Shown here piece after piece: positions 23,346 to 37,074 of a stretch of 64,000 bases of DNA. A program made the position numbers and the translations under genes. Position 1 is the first letter of the stretch. Each line of letters starts with the position of its first letter. Source of the stretch: Ziziphus jujuba (Eukaryota > Streptophyta > Magnoliopsida > Rosales > Rhamnaceae); NCBI RefSeq assembly GCF_031755915.1, contig NC_083379.1:12695501-12759500 (forward strand). Reading direction: 5' to 3'. The notes beneath the pieces are model-generated. The model did not search any database. It saw only the letters and a program-made list of their open reading frames with translations, and was not told the origin of the DNA.

Positions 23346-23999
23346 GGACCATTCTATGAAATCTCACCCATTTCAATTTCTTAAAATCTGGGCTAGGGAT
23401 CCAATGGTAAGTGGAGCTTGGAGAATGGGGTTGGAGGTTAGTCGTACTATTCCCATTAGAGTTAAACTTGAAATATAGCAATGGTTCTAAAAATAATGGA
23501 ACAAGGACGTGTTTGGCTTTTGCCAAATAAAAGTTAAAGAGTTTAAGGAAAATATTATGGGTTTACAATGCCAAAAGCCTTCAGAGGACTATTTTTTAGA
23601 AGAATATAGAACTCTAATTGAACTGGATGAATGGCTTAGAAGATCGGAATTAATGTGCAAGTAGAAATCCTAAGAATTATGGTTGACTGTTGGGGATCGA
23701 AATTCTTGATTCTTTCATGGAGGAACAATTTCTAATAGAAGAAATTTTTTTATCTTGGCTCTTAAGGATAGTGATGGTAGTTGGAAAGTGAGCAAAGAGG
23801 AGAGTAGTAGTTTAATTGTGAAGGAATTCACCTAGATTTTTAAAGCCTATGTTCTGGTTCATTATGATACTCTAATTGACTTTATCCTAATGTTAATCAG
23901 TAAAGAGGAAATCTCTAGATTCTGCTCTATTTCCATTGAGATTGAAGTGTAGGAAACTGTTAAAAAGATGCATCCCATCAAAGCTTTAGGCCTTGAAGG

Positions 24000-24710
24000 A
24001 ATGCCAACTTTATTCTTCTAGAAGTTCTAGAATATTGTGGGAGAGGATGTTATCTCCATAGTTCAAAATGTTTTCCGCCTATGTTGGTTGCCCAAAGATC
24101 TTAATAAGACCTTTCAGTGTTAATTCCCAAGTTGAAACAAGTGACTTCTATCAATCATTTATGCCCAATAAGTTTTTTGCAATATGGCTTATAAAATCTT
24201 TACTAAGTTGATGGTAGAAAGAATTAAACCTTTGCTTAACAATCTTATTTTCCTAAATCAAGCTGTGTTTGTTCCAGGATGTTGGATTAGTGAAAATGTT
24301 ATTCTTACCAATGAAATTATTCACTCTTTAAAAAAGAAAAAAGGAGGGAAAAGCACTGCAGGGTTAAAGATTGACATGCAAAAAGCATATGATAAGATTG
24401 ATTGAGGAATGTTGGTTAGAATAATGTTGCATTTTGGTTTTTCTCACAGGTTGGTTAGCCTCATTATGGAATGTGTTTCATTGACAAATCTAACATTGCT
24501 TCTTAAAGGGGGTATCTTTGAAGAAATTCTAGTGGAGAGAGGAATTTGGAAAGGAGACCCAATTTTGCATTTCCTGTTCTTCCTCTTCTCTAAGCTCTTA
24601 TTCAAAATGATTCAGAAGCTTGAGCAGGATCCATGGAATCAAACTAGGATGCTCGTCTCCAACAATCTCTTAATTATTTTTTATAGATGAAATCCTTATT
24701 TTTTGAAAGG
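24000..24710 (+). pseudogene. LINE reverse transcriptase remnant
   Basis: Motifs in order: MHPIKALGLEGMP (normally KAPGPDG), ERIKPLLNNLIFLNQAVFVPGCWI, GLKIDMQKAYDKID (the catalytic Asp of block A) and ERGIWKGDPILHFLF (normally RGLRQGDPLSP). A TGA follows AYDKID at 24403-24405. The F-A-D-D active-site block is no longer legible. Confidence 0.8.
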
Positions 24711-26319
24711 CTAATTCTATTGAAGTCATGAATATTTTGAAATGCTTAAATCAATATTCCATATGGACAACCAAACTTTGAATGCATCAAAATCAGGGTA
24801 TTTCTTGTCAAATGATGTTTCAAGAGGCCAAAGATTGAGATAAAAGGTTCCTTGGTATGAAAGAGCTCGAGAAAGATGCACAATACTTAGGCAATCCTCT
24901 ACTTCTAGGGAAGAAAAAATGACTACTTTTGGTAGTTAAAGAAGGATAATTGAAGCTAGGTAAAAAGGTTGGAAGGCCAAGATCCTTTCGAAAGTGGGGA
25001 GAGCCGCTCTTGCTAAACATGTGGCTTTGTCTATTCCTATTTACTCTGTGTCGTCAATGCCTCTCATGAAGGGATGATGCTAAAAAGTGCACAAATTGGC
25101 TAAATCTTTCATTTAGAGTAAAAGGAATGCCAAAGAGAATAGCTATTCAACTGTTGCTTGGAAAATAATTTATCTCCTTAAAGTTTGTGGTGGCTTCAAA
25201 TTTAAAAGTTTAGCTGATATGAACAAAGCCTTGCTTGCTAAGCTAGGTGGCCATCTCACGAAAGATGATAACAAGCTATGAGTGTAAGTTTTAAAAGCCA
25301 AATATTTCCCAACCTTGTCATTCATGAAATGCAGCAAAAAACAAGGGTGCTCTTGGGCATGGTCTAGAATTCTAAATTCAAGGGCTTTTTTGACTAAAGG
25401 GTATGTTATCGCATGGAAAAAGGAGACTCAATCAATTATTTGGAAGACCCTTAGGTCACTTTCATTTTGGGCTTTCATCCATTGCCAAAATCTAGTGTCA
25501 ATGTTCACAAGCTCAGGATGGTGAAGAGTTTAAAGAATCCAGATGGGGTTGGAATTTGCTTCGGCTTAATAAGCTTTTTAACCATGACCCGGCTACTAAA
25601 CATAAAAGAATGTCCTGGACTCACTTCTCTTTGCCCTATAGGTTGATTTGAACTAACAATAAGGCTAGAGATTTCTTAGTTAAATTAGCATATTAGATTA
25701 ACAAATGGGAATATGAACCTTCTTCTAAATTGTGGAAATTCTCATGAGGTAGTGGTTTACATGAGCACCTCAAGTATTTTATGGGAAAGTCAACTAATTT
25801 GGGATTGCCTCTTCTTTCCAATTTGATGGATAAGAACATTGATATTGGCAACCCTCTCCATTCGCATGGATGTGATTGTATGGAAGACGAAGTGCACCTT
25901 TTCTTCAACTATCAAATTGCCAAATATTTTTGGTTTACATCTCTTTGGAGTGTAAGATGGAACTATCCCCAGCTTCAGTCTCTTATGAATTTTATTGGTT
26001 TTCTTTGTGAGCCTCAGAGAATCCTATCTATACACCAAAACGTCTTTAAAGATTTCTTCCTATATAGCATTTTAATTTCAGAGATTATTTTGAACGTTAG
26101 GAATAAGGTTCTCCATAATGAAAAGATTGAGGATGTGGAGGTGGTTGTCTTTGTTTTGAAGAGCACATTCGGAGAGTTTAAATTTTCTAAAAAAGAGGAG
26201 ACTTTAGTGGTAAAGGTGCAAACTGAGAAGGATATTTCTCTTTCTTTGATCAGCCTTCTTCCAAGGGTTGTGAAGTTCAATACAACTGCAGCAATCAGGA
26301 ATAAATAAGCTATCTGATT

Positions 26320-26720
26320 GTTGTTGTTCGTGATTATAATGGAGATATTTTGAAGATCCACTCGTTCTAAGAAGGTATTCTTATCCCTGAGATTATAAGG
26401 CTTTGTGCCATTTTCAAAGCGTTGATGATGGCAAAAGCTGAGGGATGGGACCGGATGATTATTGAAGGAGATGCCTTAGCTATCATTCAAAGCTTGAATG
26501 ATTTTGACACCAATACTTTACATTCAACTAGTTCCTTTTTTGAAAATGTTAGTATTTTGCATCCGTATTCTTTTCTATTGTCTTTCAATGGGTTACAAAA
26601 ATAGTTAATAGACTAGCCCATATAGAATGTCAATGGGCAGCCAAGAAGTATATTTTCGCTTCCTTAGACCTTTTTTGTTTTTCCTTTGAGTTTTAGATAT
26701 GTTTGAGTCAACAGAGAAGG
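26320..26720 (+). pseudogene. LINE RNase H domain remnant
   Basis: Frame with LCAIFKALMMAKAEGWDRMIIEGDALAIIQ matches the RNase H type domain (RVT_3) at the C-terminus of plant L1 elements: A-L-x3-A, then the E-x-D ligand pair. A stop follows at about 26602. The usual closing Asp-Asn or His motif is not readable. Confidence 0.7.
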
Positions 26721-26826
26721 CCCTTGGCCTCCACTCAATTCGATTCTCTTTGGACTTTTCGTTTTCTTTTGATTTCTAATATAAACCCATTCTTCAGTAA
26801 AAAACAAAAAAAAAAAAAAAAAAAAA

Positions 26827-27289
26827 AGAAGAGTTCCATGATGATAAACAATATAATATATGTATTACATATTTTGTATAAATTTTTTTCTTAATAAAAT
26901 ATTCAAATTTTAGAATAAAGTAATTAAAGGATAATTTTGAAAATTAAAAAAAAAAAAGGAAAAAGGGTGGGATTGCATACACGATCCTATTGCAGGTAGA
27001 AATTCTCTAAAATACATATATATATATATATATAGTCCAGTACCTTGTTTCAAATGGGCCTGTCTGGCCCAGGATTTTTTGTAAAATCCTTAGGACAAAA
27101 TTTATGTAATGAGAAATCAACCACAAGCATGGTAACTTTGCCGAAACCAAAACTTGAAGGCAATGTATGAAAGTAAAAGAAAGGCAGAGCTGTGATTTCG
27201 AATTGCATTCCAAATGTAAGAGCCGCGTCGTCTTCAAACAGATCTTCCAATCAAGATTTAGGTTTATCGAAGCTACAATAAACATCCCC
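26827..27289. other. Upstream flank of hydroxylase copy A
   Basis: AT-rich DNA with a TA repeat at 27013-27034. A minus-strand open stretch at 27050-27290 resembles nothing I recognise and probably reflects chance. Confidence 0.4.
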
Positions 27290-27428
27290 ATTCCCCATTA
27301 CACTCCAAAAGGAGGAGAGAGAAAATAGAGAGAGAATTCTGATACTCCTACTCTTGAAACTTTTTGTGGGATTCCCACTTCCCACAAATCCAAGACTTCG
27401 CAACTACATCCTGCATTGTTCTCAAAAG
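27290..27428 (+). other. 5' UTR exon of hydroxylase copy A
   Basis: CATTACACTCCAAAAGGAGG through CTCAAAAG, followed by a GT donor at 27429. It matches the layout and wording of the copy B leader (about 50950-51066: CATTGCATTCCAAAAGGGG, ending CTGAAAG with GT). The start is approximate. The UTR intron then runs to the acceptor at 29629. Confidence 0.6.
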
Positions 27429-29649
27429 GTCGGTTCTTTCTTGTTTAAAATCTTTTGATTGTGTTCCTTTTCTTTTTGGTTCCTGAGAAACATAGTGGAA
27501 ATGCAAAGAAAACATTCAACTTTGCTGTGATCTTTTGTTATGGGTTTTGTACATGTATTTTATAATGTGTTTTTGTTTTAGTTTTGTTCTGGGTTCTTTA
27601 GGAATAAGAAGTTATGGGTCATTGGTGAGTCATTCTTTTTTTGGTATTTTTTTACTTTGTGGCATTGCTATTAAAGATCTTGCAATGAAAATAATCGAAT
27701 TTCTAGCATTCTATTTGAGGCTATTTGAATTCTCTTTTCCTTTTTCCGGAGGGGAAAATAAAATAAAAAACTTCACTATAAGACTGATTGTGTCATATAG
27801 TATTAAGAATTGGTGATTTTGTATATTTCATTTTACAATAACCTTTTTTTGGTTATGAATGGGTCAAAATTATAGAATCTGGTTCAATAATGTCCAAATT
27901 GTACATATATATATCTTGAATTTCTGTTGAATTGAAGCTTGTATATTTACATGTGTAAGATTCAAATTGAGTTCATAGTTGAACTTAAAAATCTCTCCAA
28001 TTGCTGATGCTTTCTGTTTTTCTTTTTTTCTTCTTCTCTTTTTGCTAATATAATCTCCATAGTACAGTGTCTTGAACAATTTCCACCTATTGACCCTTTT
28101 TATCTGAGCCACTAAGAGCTTACCCTATACAGTTTCAACAATAATTTCGTTGTAGAGAAGTTTGAAAATAAAATAGTTAACAAAGAAGAAGAAGAAGAAC
28201 AGACCTCCTCGTTTGATTTGTCATTTCATACTAAGACTGTTAAGCGATTGCTACTGCATTTAGTAATATATCTAGAGTCCCCAGCTTAAAGCATAAAATT
28301 TTATTTCTGAAATTCCATTCTATCCATATATAACAACTTTTTTCATCCTGACAAAGAACTCGTACGGTTTTTAAAACACCCTGTAGTTAGTGTTAGTTTC
28401 AACTTTCAATTTCCATTAAAAGAAGGTTGTAGGATCTGTAAGTGGTCCTCTTTTGACATTGATAAAATCATCAATTTTAGTGGTTATGTTTTTCAATCTT
28501 TAAATAAGGAGGTGCTTCAATGAAAAAATATTAAGTGGCTGTAAAGAGTCATTAGTCATCCCCTTTATTTTTTTTTTTTTCTTTTCATTATGGTACTAAA
28601 AAGTAGGTAGATTTTTTGACTTGACAAGTTTAGCATATGGTGAGAAAAGTTACACAAAGGGCTTGAGCAATGGCAGTTTAATCCAGGGATTTAACCCAGT
28701 ACTTTAGTGTTTGCAGAGTACATGCAGTTACAATAAGAACCAAGTGTTAGGTGCATAAAAACAAACTAATTAGTAGAGATGGTATTATAGCAGTTTCAGA
28801 GGACAATTGTGACTTCACAGTAGAAGCAGAATGCTCTAACAAGAGAATAGCAGCTGAAGATCCAGAATTTGCCGAAATAGATTTAGGATTGGGGTTATGA
28901 TTATGTTTAGGATTTTGTGATACTTTATGGTTATGGTTAGGCTTATTATAACTGCCAAGGTTAAGAGAACTAGAATCAGGGTGGACTATGACAAGAAGAA
29001 GCAACTGGTGGTGTGATGAAAACTAGGGGAAGATTTTGGGTCGCTCTCATGTCATTTTAGATGAAAAGGAAAAGAAACAAGACAAGAACTAGGATTCCAT
29101 AGCAAAAACAGTGCTCTGTAATATGCATAAAACAGATATTGATACAGTGAGATATTTATAGGTTTCTAACATTCCTTTTAACAAACTAAAATTACTATAT
29201 CTCCCTTAATTAAGCATTGCCAAAAATAGGAAAATATCCAGAGATTCCAAAAGATTTCTTTTCTCAAGAGCATAACTGTTTTATATATTTTTCCACTAGT
29301 CTTGGTGGTAATTATACTAATACGACTGCAGAGAATGTTACAAGGATATAGGTTCTCAATTTTCTTTTGACACATTTTTCCTGTATTAGAGGACCAGATA
29401 ATTGAGCAAAATTATTGATGCTTTGAAGCTATGATTATTCTGAGCTGTGCTATGTTTTTATGAAAAATAAATGCAAGATTGTCCTCTATGTCATTTAATA
29501 TTAGTACTTACATAAATCACCTCATTGTTTTTGTTGAAATTTTTAGTTATTAATTATATGTTTTTATAGGATGTATTCTCAATTATTTTATTTCCTTTTT
29601 TCCTTGGGTTAATATTGATATACCTCCAGTTACATAAGAAGTTCCCAAG

Positions 29650-30728
29650 ATGGTTGACAAACATTTTACCATAAATTTGAATGAGCCTCTTGTTTTCCAG
29701 GTCAGTTCTCATTTCTCTTTCCCTTTCCACTGGTTTGTTCTCTTCTTTTCTTTTTTTTTTCTTTTTTTTTTTTTTCTTTTTTTTTTTTTGTTTGGTTAGT
29801 CCAAAATCTATAGGTTTCAAATATCCTTGCATGTGATGCATTGTATGCTTTACTTTTATGATGTCTAGTAGCACATGTATATTATAGAAATTGTATTTCA
29901 TTGATTTAGAATGATTGAATCACACTAATAAATTGAAAAGCTATAAACTGACTTTAAAAACCATCCAATTAACCTGTATTTATTCTGGGCTCACATGTCT
30001 ACACAATCAGGAAGCTAGATACAAAAAAATAGGGGAAATTACTGTAATATAATGAAATCAAATATGCCATAACAAAATAGGAATCCCATAATGGGATGTT
30101 GATCAAATCTTTCACACTCCCCCTTCAAGCTGGTGCTGATATATTCCCTATTTTTATCATTTTTAGAAAACAGTGAAAGGATGTACTAGAATGACCTTTA
30201 GTGAGAATACATGAAAGTTGCTTCGCTGATTTAACATAAAAAGGATTATGAGAAATACTTATATTGATTTATTTTCACTGTAGAATTTCAAAGTGTTCCA
30301 AATACATCCCCAAATCTAAAAGTATAATTTTGAGCCATAATAAGCCATAGAACTGAACTCAACCTCTGCACTGGATATTGCCACCAAAAACTGCTTCTTG
30401 CTTCTCTATGAAATTAGATTTCTACCAAGAAACGTGCAATAGATGCTTATGGTTCTTCAATCAGCAGTTGAACCACCCCAATCAACATCTATGTAGGCAT
30501 ATACTATTCTCCCCTGGTATTGTAGCTTTCCATGAAGTTTCCAACAGGTCAATTGAGTATGCCAAGGTTTAATCCAATAATCACACACCATTGGTTGTCT
30601 TTCTCTGAAGGTTTCTTGCCTTCATTCTTGTCAGCCGTGAGTGTGTATTTGCATGGATATTTTAGATAAAATATGTACATGTTTATGTATTATGTATGAT
30701 TTAATTTATAGTGAATTATTGATACATG

Positions 30729-30771
<43 letters not shown>

Positions 30772-33080
30772 TTAAGACTCTATATTTGTCAATCTAGTTT
30801 GACAGGGAAATTACAATAATAAAAATTGCTTCAGTTCTCTGTTAATCTTTAATTTATATCCCCACCCTTTTCCACTTCATTTTGAACTTTTTCCATATGG
30901 AACTAGTGTCAATTTCCTATAGCCCTTTATTCACTCTTTCTGCTAACAACCTAGATAATAGATATAGAGTCTTATCTTTTAATAACTTCAAAATTCATCA
31001 TGCTTTTAGCCTATTTGACCCTTTCTGTGTTCAGGTTGGCCATCTTGGAGAAGATTATAATGAATGGGTTCACCAGCCTATCATAAGCAAGGAAGGACCC
31101 AGACTTTTTACAAATGACTTTTGTGAGGTGTTATTCCAGTCAGTTATTACTATATGTATAAATTATGCATATATATTCAACTTGATCACTTATTTCTTAT
31201 TCTATAGCTAAATCATTACACCATTTTCATAAAGTTCATTCTAATACATCAAATTGTAATTTGGAATTTGTGGTGGCTGAAATGATTTCTAGTAGATCTG
31301 TATTGTGGAATTTATGGCAACTGTTGATTAATAAAGAACTTAGCTCTTCTTTTGTCATTGAATGAAGCATAATTGGAACCACATTGGTATAACGAATTTT
31401 ACCTGTGTATTTTCTTAATGTATGAATTTCTTATTGTAATTGATGAAAATTTCTCAACTTTTTTTCAATAGTACATCAAATATTGATTTTCTAGATGTTG
31501 AAAAGTGATACGTTAAAGGATAGTCTTAAGACTTCAATAAAAAATAGATGAGACACAGGAAATTTGAAAAGCGATACATTGGTCAAGTATTCTGATTAGG
31601 AATTGCCTGAATGAAACTTGGATGCTAATGTTCTTTAGAATTTCAAGTTATATTGAGGCTATTTGTACCTTTGTATTTCTAGAAATTACAGAAACATCCC
31701 TTGCATGTCATTTTCATTGCAAAAATTTATGAAATCTTTTCATTTAAATTTTCACATTTTCATGGAAACACAATTAATTAAACTTTAATTGGCAGTTGCA
31801 CATCTTATACATTAAATTCAAATGTGAAGTTTCCAAAAACATAGGCACAGAAAGGGGTGAGCACTCCTTGTTTATAACTAGGCTTATAGGTATAGAAGTT
31901 TTAGTTGTTTTCAATGTACGCAAAATTTACATGCTATTGTAGCCTATGTGATATGTTGGTAACTCTTTTCTAGTGCATGCAAGTGCTGGTCTTTTTGACT
32001 CATTTACTTCTAACAGTTCTTTACCCGCACAGTATGGTGGGTGATTCCACTTATATGGCTGCCTGTTATAGGCTGGTTAGTTTCCATCTCTGCTCGAAGG
32101 GGCCTTACTTCACATCAGGTAACTTATGCTTTACTTGGTGGTGTCTTTGTTTGGACATTGCTGGAGTATAGTTTGCACCGCTTCCTTTTCCACATAAAAA
32201 CAAAAAGCTATTGGTTAGTTTTCTCTCTCTCACTCGTTCACTATCTGTCTGCCAATTCAATGGAAACATCATTTATTTTTAGAACTTTTTCAGGGCAAAC
32301 ACTTTACACTATCTTCTTCATGGTTGCCATCACAAGCACCCGATGGATGGATTACGACTTGTTTTCCCTCCTGCAGCAGCAGCTATTCTTTGTGTACCAG
32401 TATGGCCACTTCCACTATTCCCTTATGAGAGTTGTAAAACTATATTAGGATCTTTAATATAATTGGAAAGAAACCAAATATTTCATCCCCTTCAATATAA
32501 AACAACAAATTTCCTCGAATATGGTCTAAATGCGTGAAGAAAATGTTCATTACTTCGATAAATCGATTCAAATCCTTGCACAATTATGATAAATTAATTG
32601 TAATAGCCAGTGCTAAGTTTGTGACTTGGAGAGTAATATTAGTGAAATATTGCATCTTATCATTACGGATATCAAATGTTGATTCAAACTGGTACTTGGC
32701 TAGGTTTGGGCCTCGTTTAGGCTTTTGTCATCACCATCCACCGCACCTGCGCTGTTTGGAGGGTGCCTATTGGGATATGTAATTTATGATGTTACTCACT
32801 ACTACCTACATCATGGAAAGCCATCTAAAGGTTTTGCTCAAAATCTGAAGGTGATAATCCTTGGAAACTTCCTATCTTTCCTACTGTTTTCAGTCTGCAT
32901 TAGTATTTAATGCTATTGCCTTCATATTTTATGTGTCCAAATTTTATTTTATTTTATTTTTGTCTTTGACAGAAATATCACTTGAATCATCACTTTAGAG
33001 TTCAAAGCTTGGGATTTGGGATTACTTCACCCATATGGGACAGGGTTTTTGGAACACTCCCTTCAACAAAGGCTGCTTGA
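29650..33080 (+). CDS. FAH: Fatty acid 2-hydroxylase, copy A (six coding exons)
   Basis: Coding exons 29650-29700, 31035-31127, 32017-32213, 32294-32399, 32704-32850 and 32973-33080 (702 nt), giving 233 residues, close to the plant family norm of about 237. Every intron is GT-AG and the frame is open throughout. An ER-membrane di-metal enzyme of this family 2-hydroxylates the very-long-chain acyl group of ceramides; plant forms lack a fused cytochrome b5 domain. Motifs are VGHLGEDYNEWVHQP, HRFLFHIKTKSYW, HYLLHGCHHKHPMD, HYYLHH and YHLNHHF, so all histidine boxes are intact, with hydrophobic segments around them. The start MVDKHFTINLNEPLVFQ matches the other copies. A copia fragment lies in the first coding intron (29701-31034). 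The protein is four residues shorter at the C-terminus than copy C. It is probably functional. Confidence 0.88.
29940..30620 (-). mobile_element. Truncated copia fragment in intron 1 of copy A
   Basis: On the minus strand, frames give AYIDVDWGGSTAD, IYCTFLGRNLISWRSKKQ-like sequence (broken by stops) and AISSAEVEFSSMAY, the copia RNase H domain. Further left is a polypurine tract (complement of 30114-30126, GAAGGGGGAGTG). It is followed by TGAAAGATTTG, the likely start of a partial LTR running to about 29940. The rest of pol, gag and the other LTR are missing. Confidence 0.7.
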
Positions 33081-33632
33081 TAAATTCGATGATAAAATTA
33101 TGGGCTATAGAAAATTTATCCATCAAAATTTGTGGGTGTTGGCTTCAACTCTGTAGACTAAGGTGCTTCGCATCATTTGGCTTTCCTTTTGCTGCTACTT
33201 TAGTAAAGCATTGCTGGTTTTTGGCGTATGTTTGTAAAATTGTTTATTTCACATTCCTCTATCTGCATTATCATAATTAATTATAATATCAACAACTTGC
33301 AGTTTTGATGGGATGTTAAACTCAGGGATTTCATGGTCAAATTTCGTAAATTTCTTTACCAGGAAGAAGCTTTCCACATTTTAGTTAAAAGTAATGCCAC
33401 TGTCGCCAATCATACGGCACGATATGAAAAAGTGATAGACACACAATTTCAGATAGTACGACCTAAACCAATTGTGCGGGAATGTCGGATTATGTGAAAA
33501 TGGCTGTCGCGATTGAGTGCAAAATTTTATAGAAAAGAATATTTATGATTTCATTATGTTGGCAACTACACGTTACCTTGCCTCAAAAGGCTACATTTTA
33601 CCTAACTAATTAAGATTTTATTGGCTAAAATA

Positions 33633-33671
<39 letters not shown>

Positions 33672-36600
33672 CTTATAAAATTTTATTGGAAAAATAATTT
33701 ATAAAGATTTGACAGCCTACAAAATGTTAGATGATTCTCTTGAATATAAGCATATTTATAAGTCCCTTTTTATTTTTTATATTTTTAAATGTAATTAGAG
33801 GTTATGAGAAAATGCACTTACCTCTTTTTTCTTTTTCTTTATATATATATATATATATACATGGAAAATGGTAGCTGATCTTTACTCATGAATAGCTAAG
33901 ATATTTTGGAAATTGAATAGAAAGCCGTAGGCCGTCCAATCCAAATAAATAGAACCATCACATGGTTCATCAAATTTAGCCGTCTTTTACCATCATATGG
34001 ACCTGCTGGCAGCGAAAAGACCACCAACAAAATGAATTTACGTGGACTTCCCCTAAACTCCAAATATAGCATATTTTATTTTTATTTTTTTCTTTTCAAG
34101 AAAAGAAAAATCAATGTGCATGTTCTCTTTTTGTTAATCAAGCATAAGATTACATTTAGAAGTGATTCTCGAACTTCTTAAAATATTACAGATTAAATAA
34201 AAGTGATTTTTGATATTATTGGATGGATAAAGACTCAATCAATAAGTTCAGGAAAAGAATAGTTCTATCAACACTATAGTCTACAAAAACTAACATTTAA
34301 TTACATTTTTGTTCTTTATACCAATAAAACAATACCCATTTTACATTCAAAACTAATAAAACTAACCTAAGGAACACTATATTTTTAGTAACACTTTTAA
34401 TTCCAATCGAGCAAGGCCACTGAAAATCCAAGTCGAGTCACTTGAATGGTGTTTTGCCCAATTAACGCCGAATTCTTGCCAACAATGAGATGAAGATTAT
34501 TAAAGGGGCCACAATAATTACCGAAATATGAAAATCCTACCAGGTCGATAAATAGGATCTTGGAATCCTTCGGTCTCTCTCTCTCTTTTGTTTTAGCAGA
34601 CTTTGATATGCAGTGTGAGTTTGTTTGTAAGCGTTAAATTTTTGAGTGGGAGGTCAAATCCCTTTCAATTTAGTCTTAGTTTTTTTTTTTTTTTTTTTTT
34701 AATAAACAATTTAGGATTAGTTTTGCATTCGAGATTTCCATTTTGCAGCAGAAAAATCGATTTGAACTTACGAAAATGCTCAAAATTTAATGCTCAATGG
34801 TTTAACTTTATTTTTTTGGTAATAGGTTTATAAAGCTGTGCCCTTCCAATTTCACTACCTACCAACTAACCCGGGTAACTGCTTTTGAATTTTTTTAATA
34901 CTAATTTTTTGTTGGGTTTTTAATAATTTTTTTCATTTATCTTTTTTATTTTTTGTCTAAGAATTTATTTCATTTATATAAACTATCATATTTATATATA
35001 TATTTATGTTATTTTTGTCATTTATGTACTTTTCTATTTTTCATATCTCATTTATCTAAAACTATACTATATGTTTATCTAAAATTATACTATATGGGTA
35101 ATAGCTATTATTTTAGTTGTATCATGCTTCATCTAAAGAAAAAAAAAAAAAAAGTTACATCAAACTTATTTAATTACAAATATATAATAGAAAAATAAAT
35201 TAATAATTGAAACTAGAAATATGATTTCCAACAATATAATATTTATTTAATTACTTTTTATTTATTGTACAATTTAGGACAAAGATTCTCTTCATTTATT
35301 TTAAAATGGAAGATCTCAATTTGACTTAACAAAATTGTGCCACATTAACCTTTTAAATTCAAAGGCTACTGTTATATCATGTCATTAGTAATCATTTGGA
35401 ATCAATCACGTTAATCATTAATTGATGCTTAATTTTTATATGATTTAGAATTAAAAATTAATTAATAACATATGTCTATCCAAAAATTGATTCTAATTAA
35501 TTACTTTTAAGAAAAAAATCAAAATATTATATAATATATTTCCATGATAATTATCTTTTAATAATATTTATAATTAAATAATAAAAAAATGATGAGCAAA
35601 AAATTAAAAACAAAGTTTGTTGTTAAGACATTGAAATAAGCACAATGCATTCCCACATATATGATTCTCAATTTTAGTTTTTACGTATGATTAAAGCCAT
35701 GTTAAAAAAAAAATTTCATGAGAATATAAAAAATTATTAAATATCAATAAAAACTCATAAAAATAATAAAAATCAATAGAAATTTATTTTAAAAAATAAT
35801 TTTTTTATTAAAATTTTAAGATTAACTTATTTAATAAATTAATTATCAAATTAAATAAAAAATTTTAAAAATATTAAATCAATTTTATATTTCTCTTAAT
35901 CAATGCATAGTAAGCATTAGCAATCATAAATATACTATTATCAATAAAAATGTAAAAAATACATATTTGATAAAAATATTTATTAATTAAAATATATAAA
36001 ATAATTATTGTAGTTATATTATATTTCAATATCATGTAGAAGTCCTGGATGGATGACAATTGTTAGGCTCTTCCTCATCCAAGTTTTAATATGTGAAATA
36101 TGATAAATAATTATTAAAAAATATATTTCTTTGATAACTTTGCATATAATTGTTAATATGTCATTATTTACCAAAACATTCATTTCATCACCATTAGAAG
36201 TTAATGTTCGATACAGATTTTGTTAGCCATTCAATCCCTTTACATCATTTTTTTTAAAAGCAAACATTAGTTTTAGTAAATATCTAATTAGTTATGCTAT
36301 GTATAACTAAATTTGTTGTTTTTTTTTTATATACTTATATTATTATTTCTTCAAAACACCCTTTAAAAAACAATTTAATGCTTAATTTTGTAATGGTGCT
36401 CCTTCTGAAAAAAATTTCTAGGTCTGCCACTGTATAGATTTGATGTTTGATTTCGTTTGACATATGTATATTGAAGGCGACAACAACCTTTGATTTGTAC
36501 AAACTGGATGCATTTTCTATGGCCATGGGAAGTGACTCGCTATACATAATTCAGATATTTTGACCTTTAATTTTTATAAACCAGATACATGTTCTATAAA

Positions 36601-37074
36601 AGATGAAGTCATCCTGGATACATACTCATTTTGATTCTGTCCGCTATATGTATATCGCGAAAACAACAATCTACGATTTATGTAAATTGAATACATGTAT
36701 TGTAATGTATGTTCTATTTAATTTCTTTTATTATTATTTGTTTAATTAAGAGTATTATTGAGTTTTTACTAAAAGGTAGGTTTGTAATATGAAAAATTCA
36801 TTTAAAATGTAGTGTAAGTAGCCAAAAATGTAACCCGGTTAGATACACTCAACAAAAAATACTCGAATCACACAGGTTTTTAATTAATTTTTTAAAATAA
36901 TGACGATACTTTTATCCTTTTAATATGATTCTATCTATCTAAAATGTTTTATAACATATAAAATTATGATATTTTGGGATTGTTTTGGACTTTATGGTGT
37001 GGAGCCAAAGCCTCAAGATACTATGCTAACAAACTTGTAGCTTTTTTTTTTTTTCCCAATTTTTATGTAATTTG
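33081..37074. other. Intergenic DNA between hydroxylase A and copia 2
   Basis: The first 200 bp is probably the copy A 3' UTR. Beyond it I see A-tracts (33633-33669), TA and T-tracts, very AT-rich DNA at 35200-36100, and an imperfect direct repeat of about 70 bp around 36454-36520 and 36640-36705 (CATATGTATAT...ACAACAAYCTWYGATTT). No gene is supported. Confidence 0.45.

Larger units (their letters stand above)
20880..26826 (+). mobile_element. L1-type LINE, degenerate
   Basis: Plus-strand non-LTR retrotransposon remnants in canonical order. An ORF1-like zone (about 20.9-22.6 kb) is heavily broken. Endonuclease starts at 22689 (NIIAWNHRGLGRP) and includes the NSDHEPI motif near 23310. RT (24184-24700) has VFVPGCWISENVILTNEIIH and LKIDMQKAYDKID. 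A zf-RVT-like segment with CDCMEDEVHLFFNY lies near 25880, and a C-terminal RNase H (26420-26600, IIEGDALAIIQSLND) follows. The element ends in an A-tract at 26805-26826. Stops and shifts occur every few hundred bases. The 5' boundary is approximate and no target duplication was confirmed. Confidence 0.8.

Noticed and set aside
27007..27291. Two overlapping minus-strand frames just upstream of copy A, considered as a divergent gene
   Set aside because: Neither resembles a known family, both end in TA-repeat sequence, and no further exons were found.
28747..29004. Minus-strand 85-codon frame in the 5' UTR intron of copy A
   Set aside because: Asn/His/Pro repeats come from a TTATGGTTATGG-like simple sequence; no domain and no splice context.
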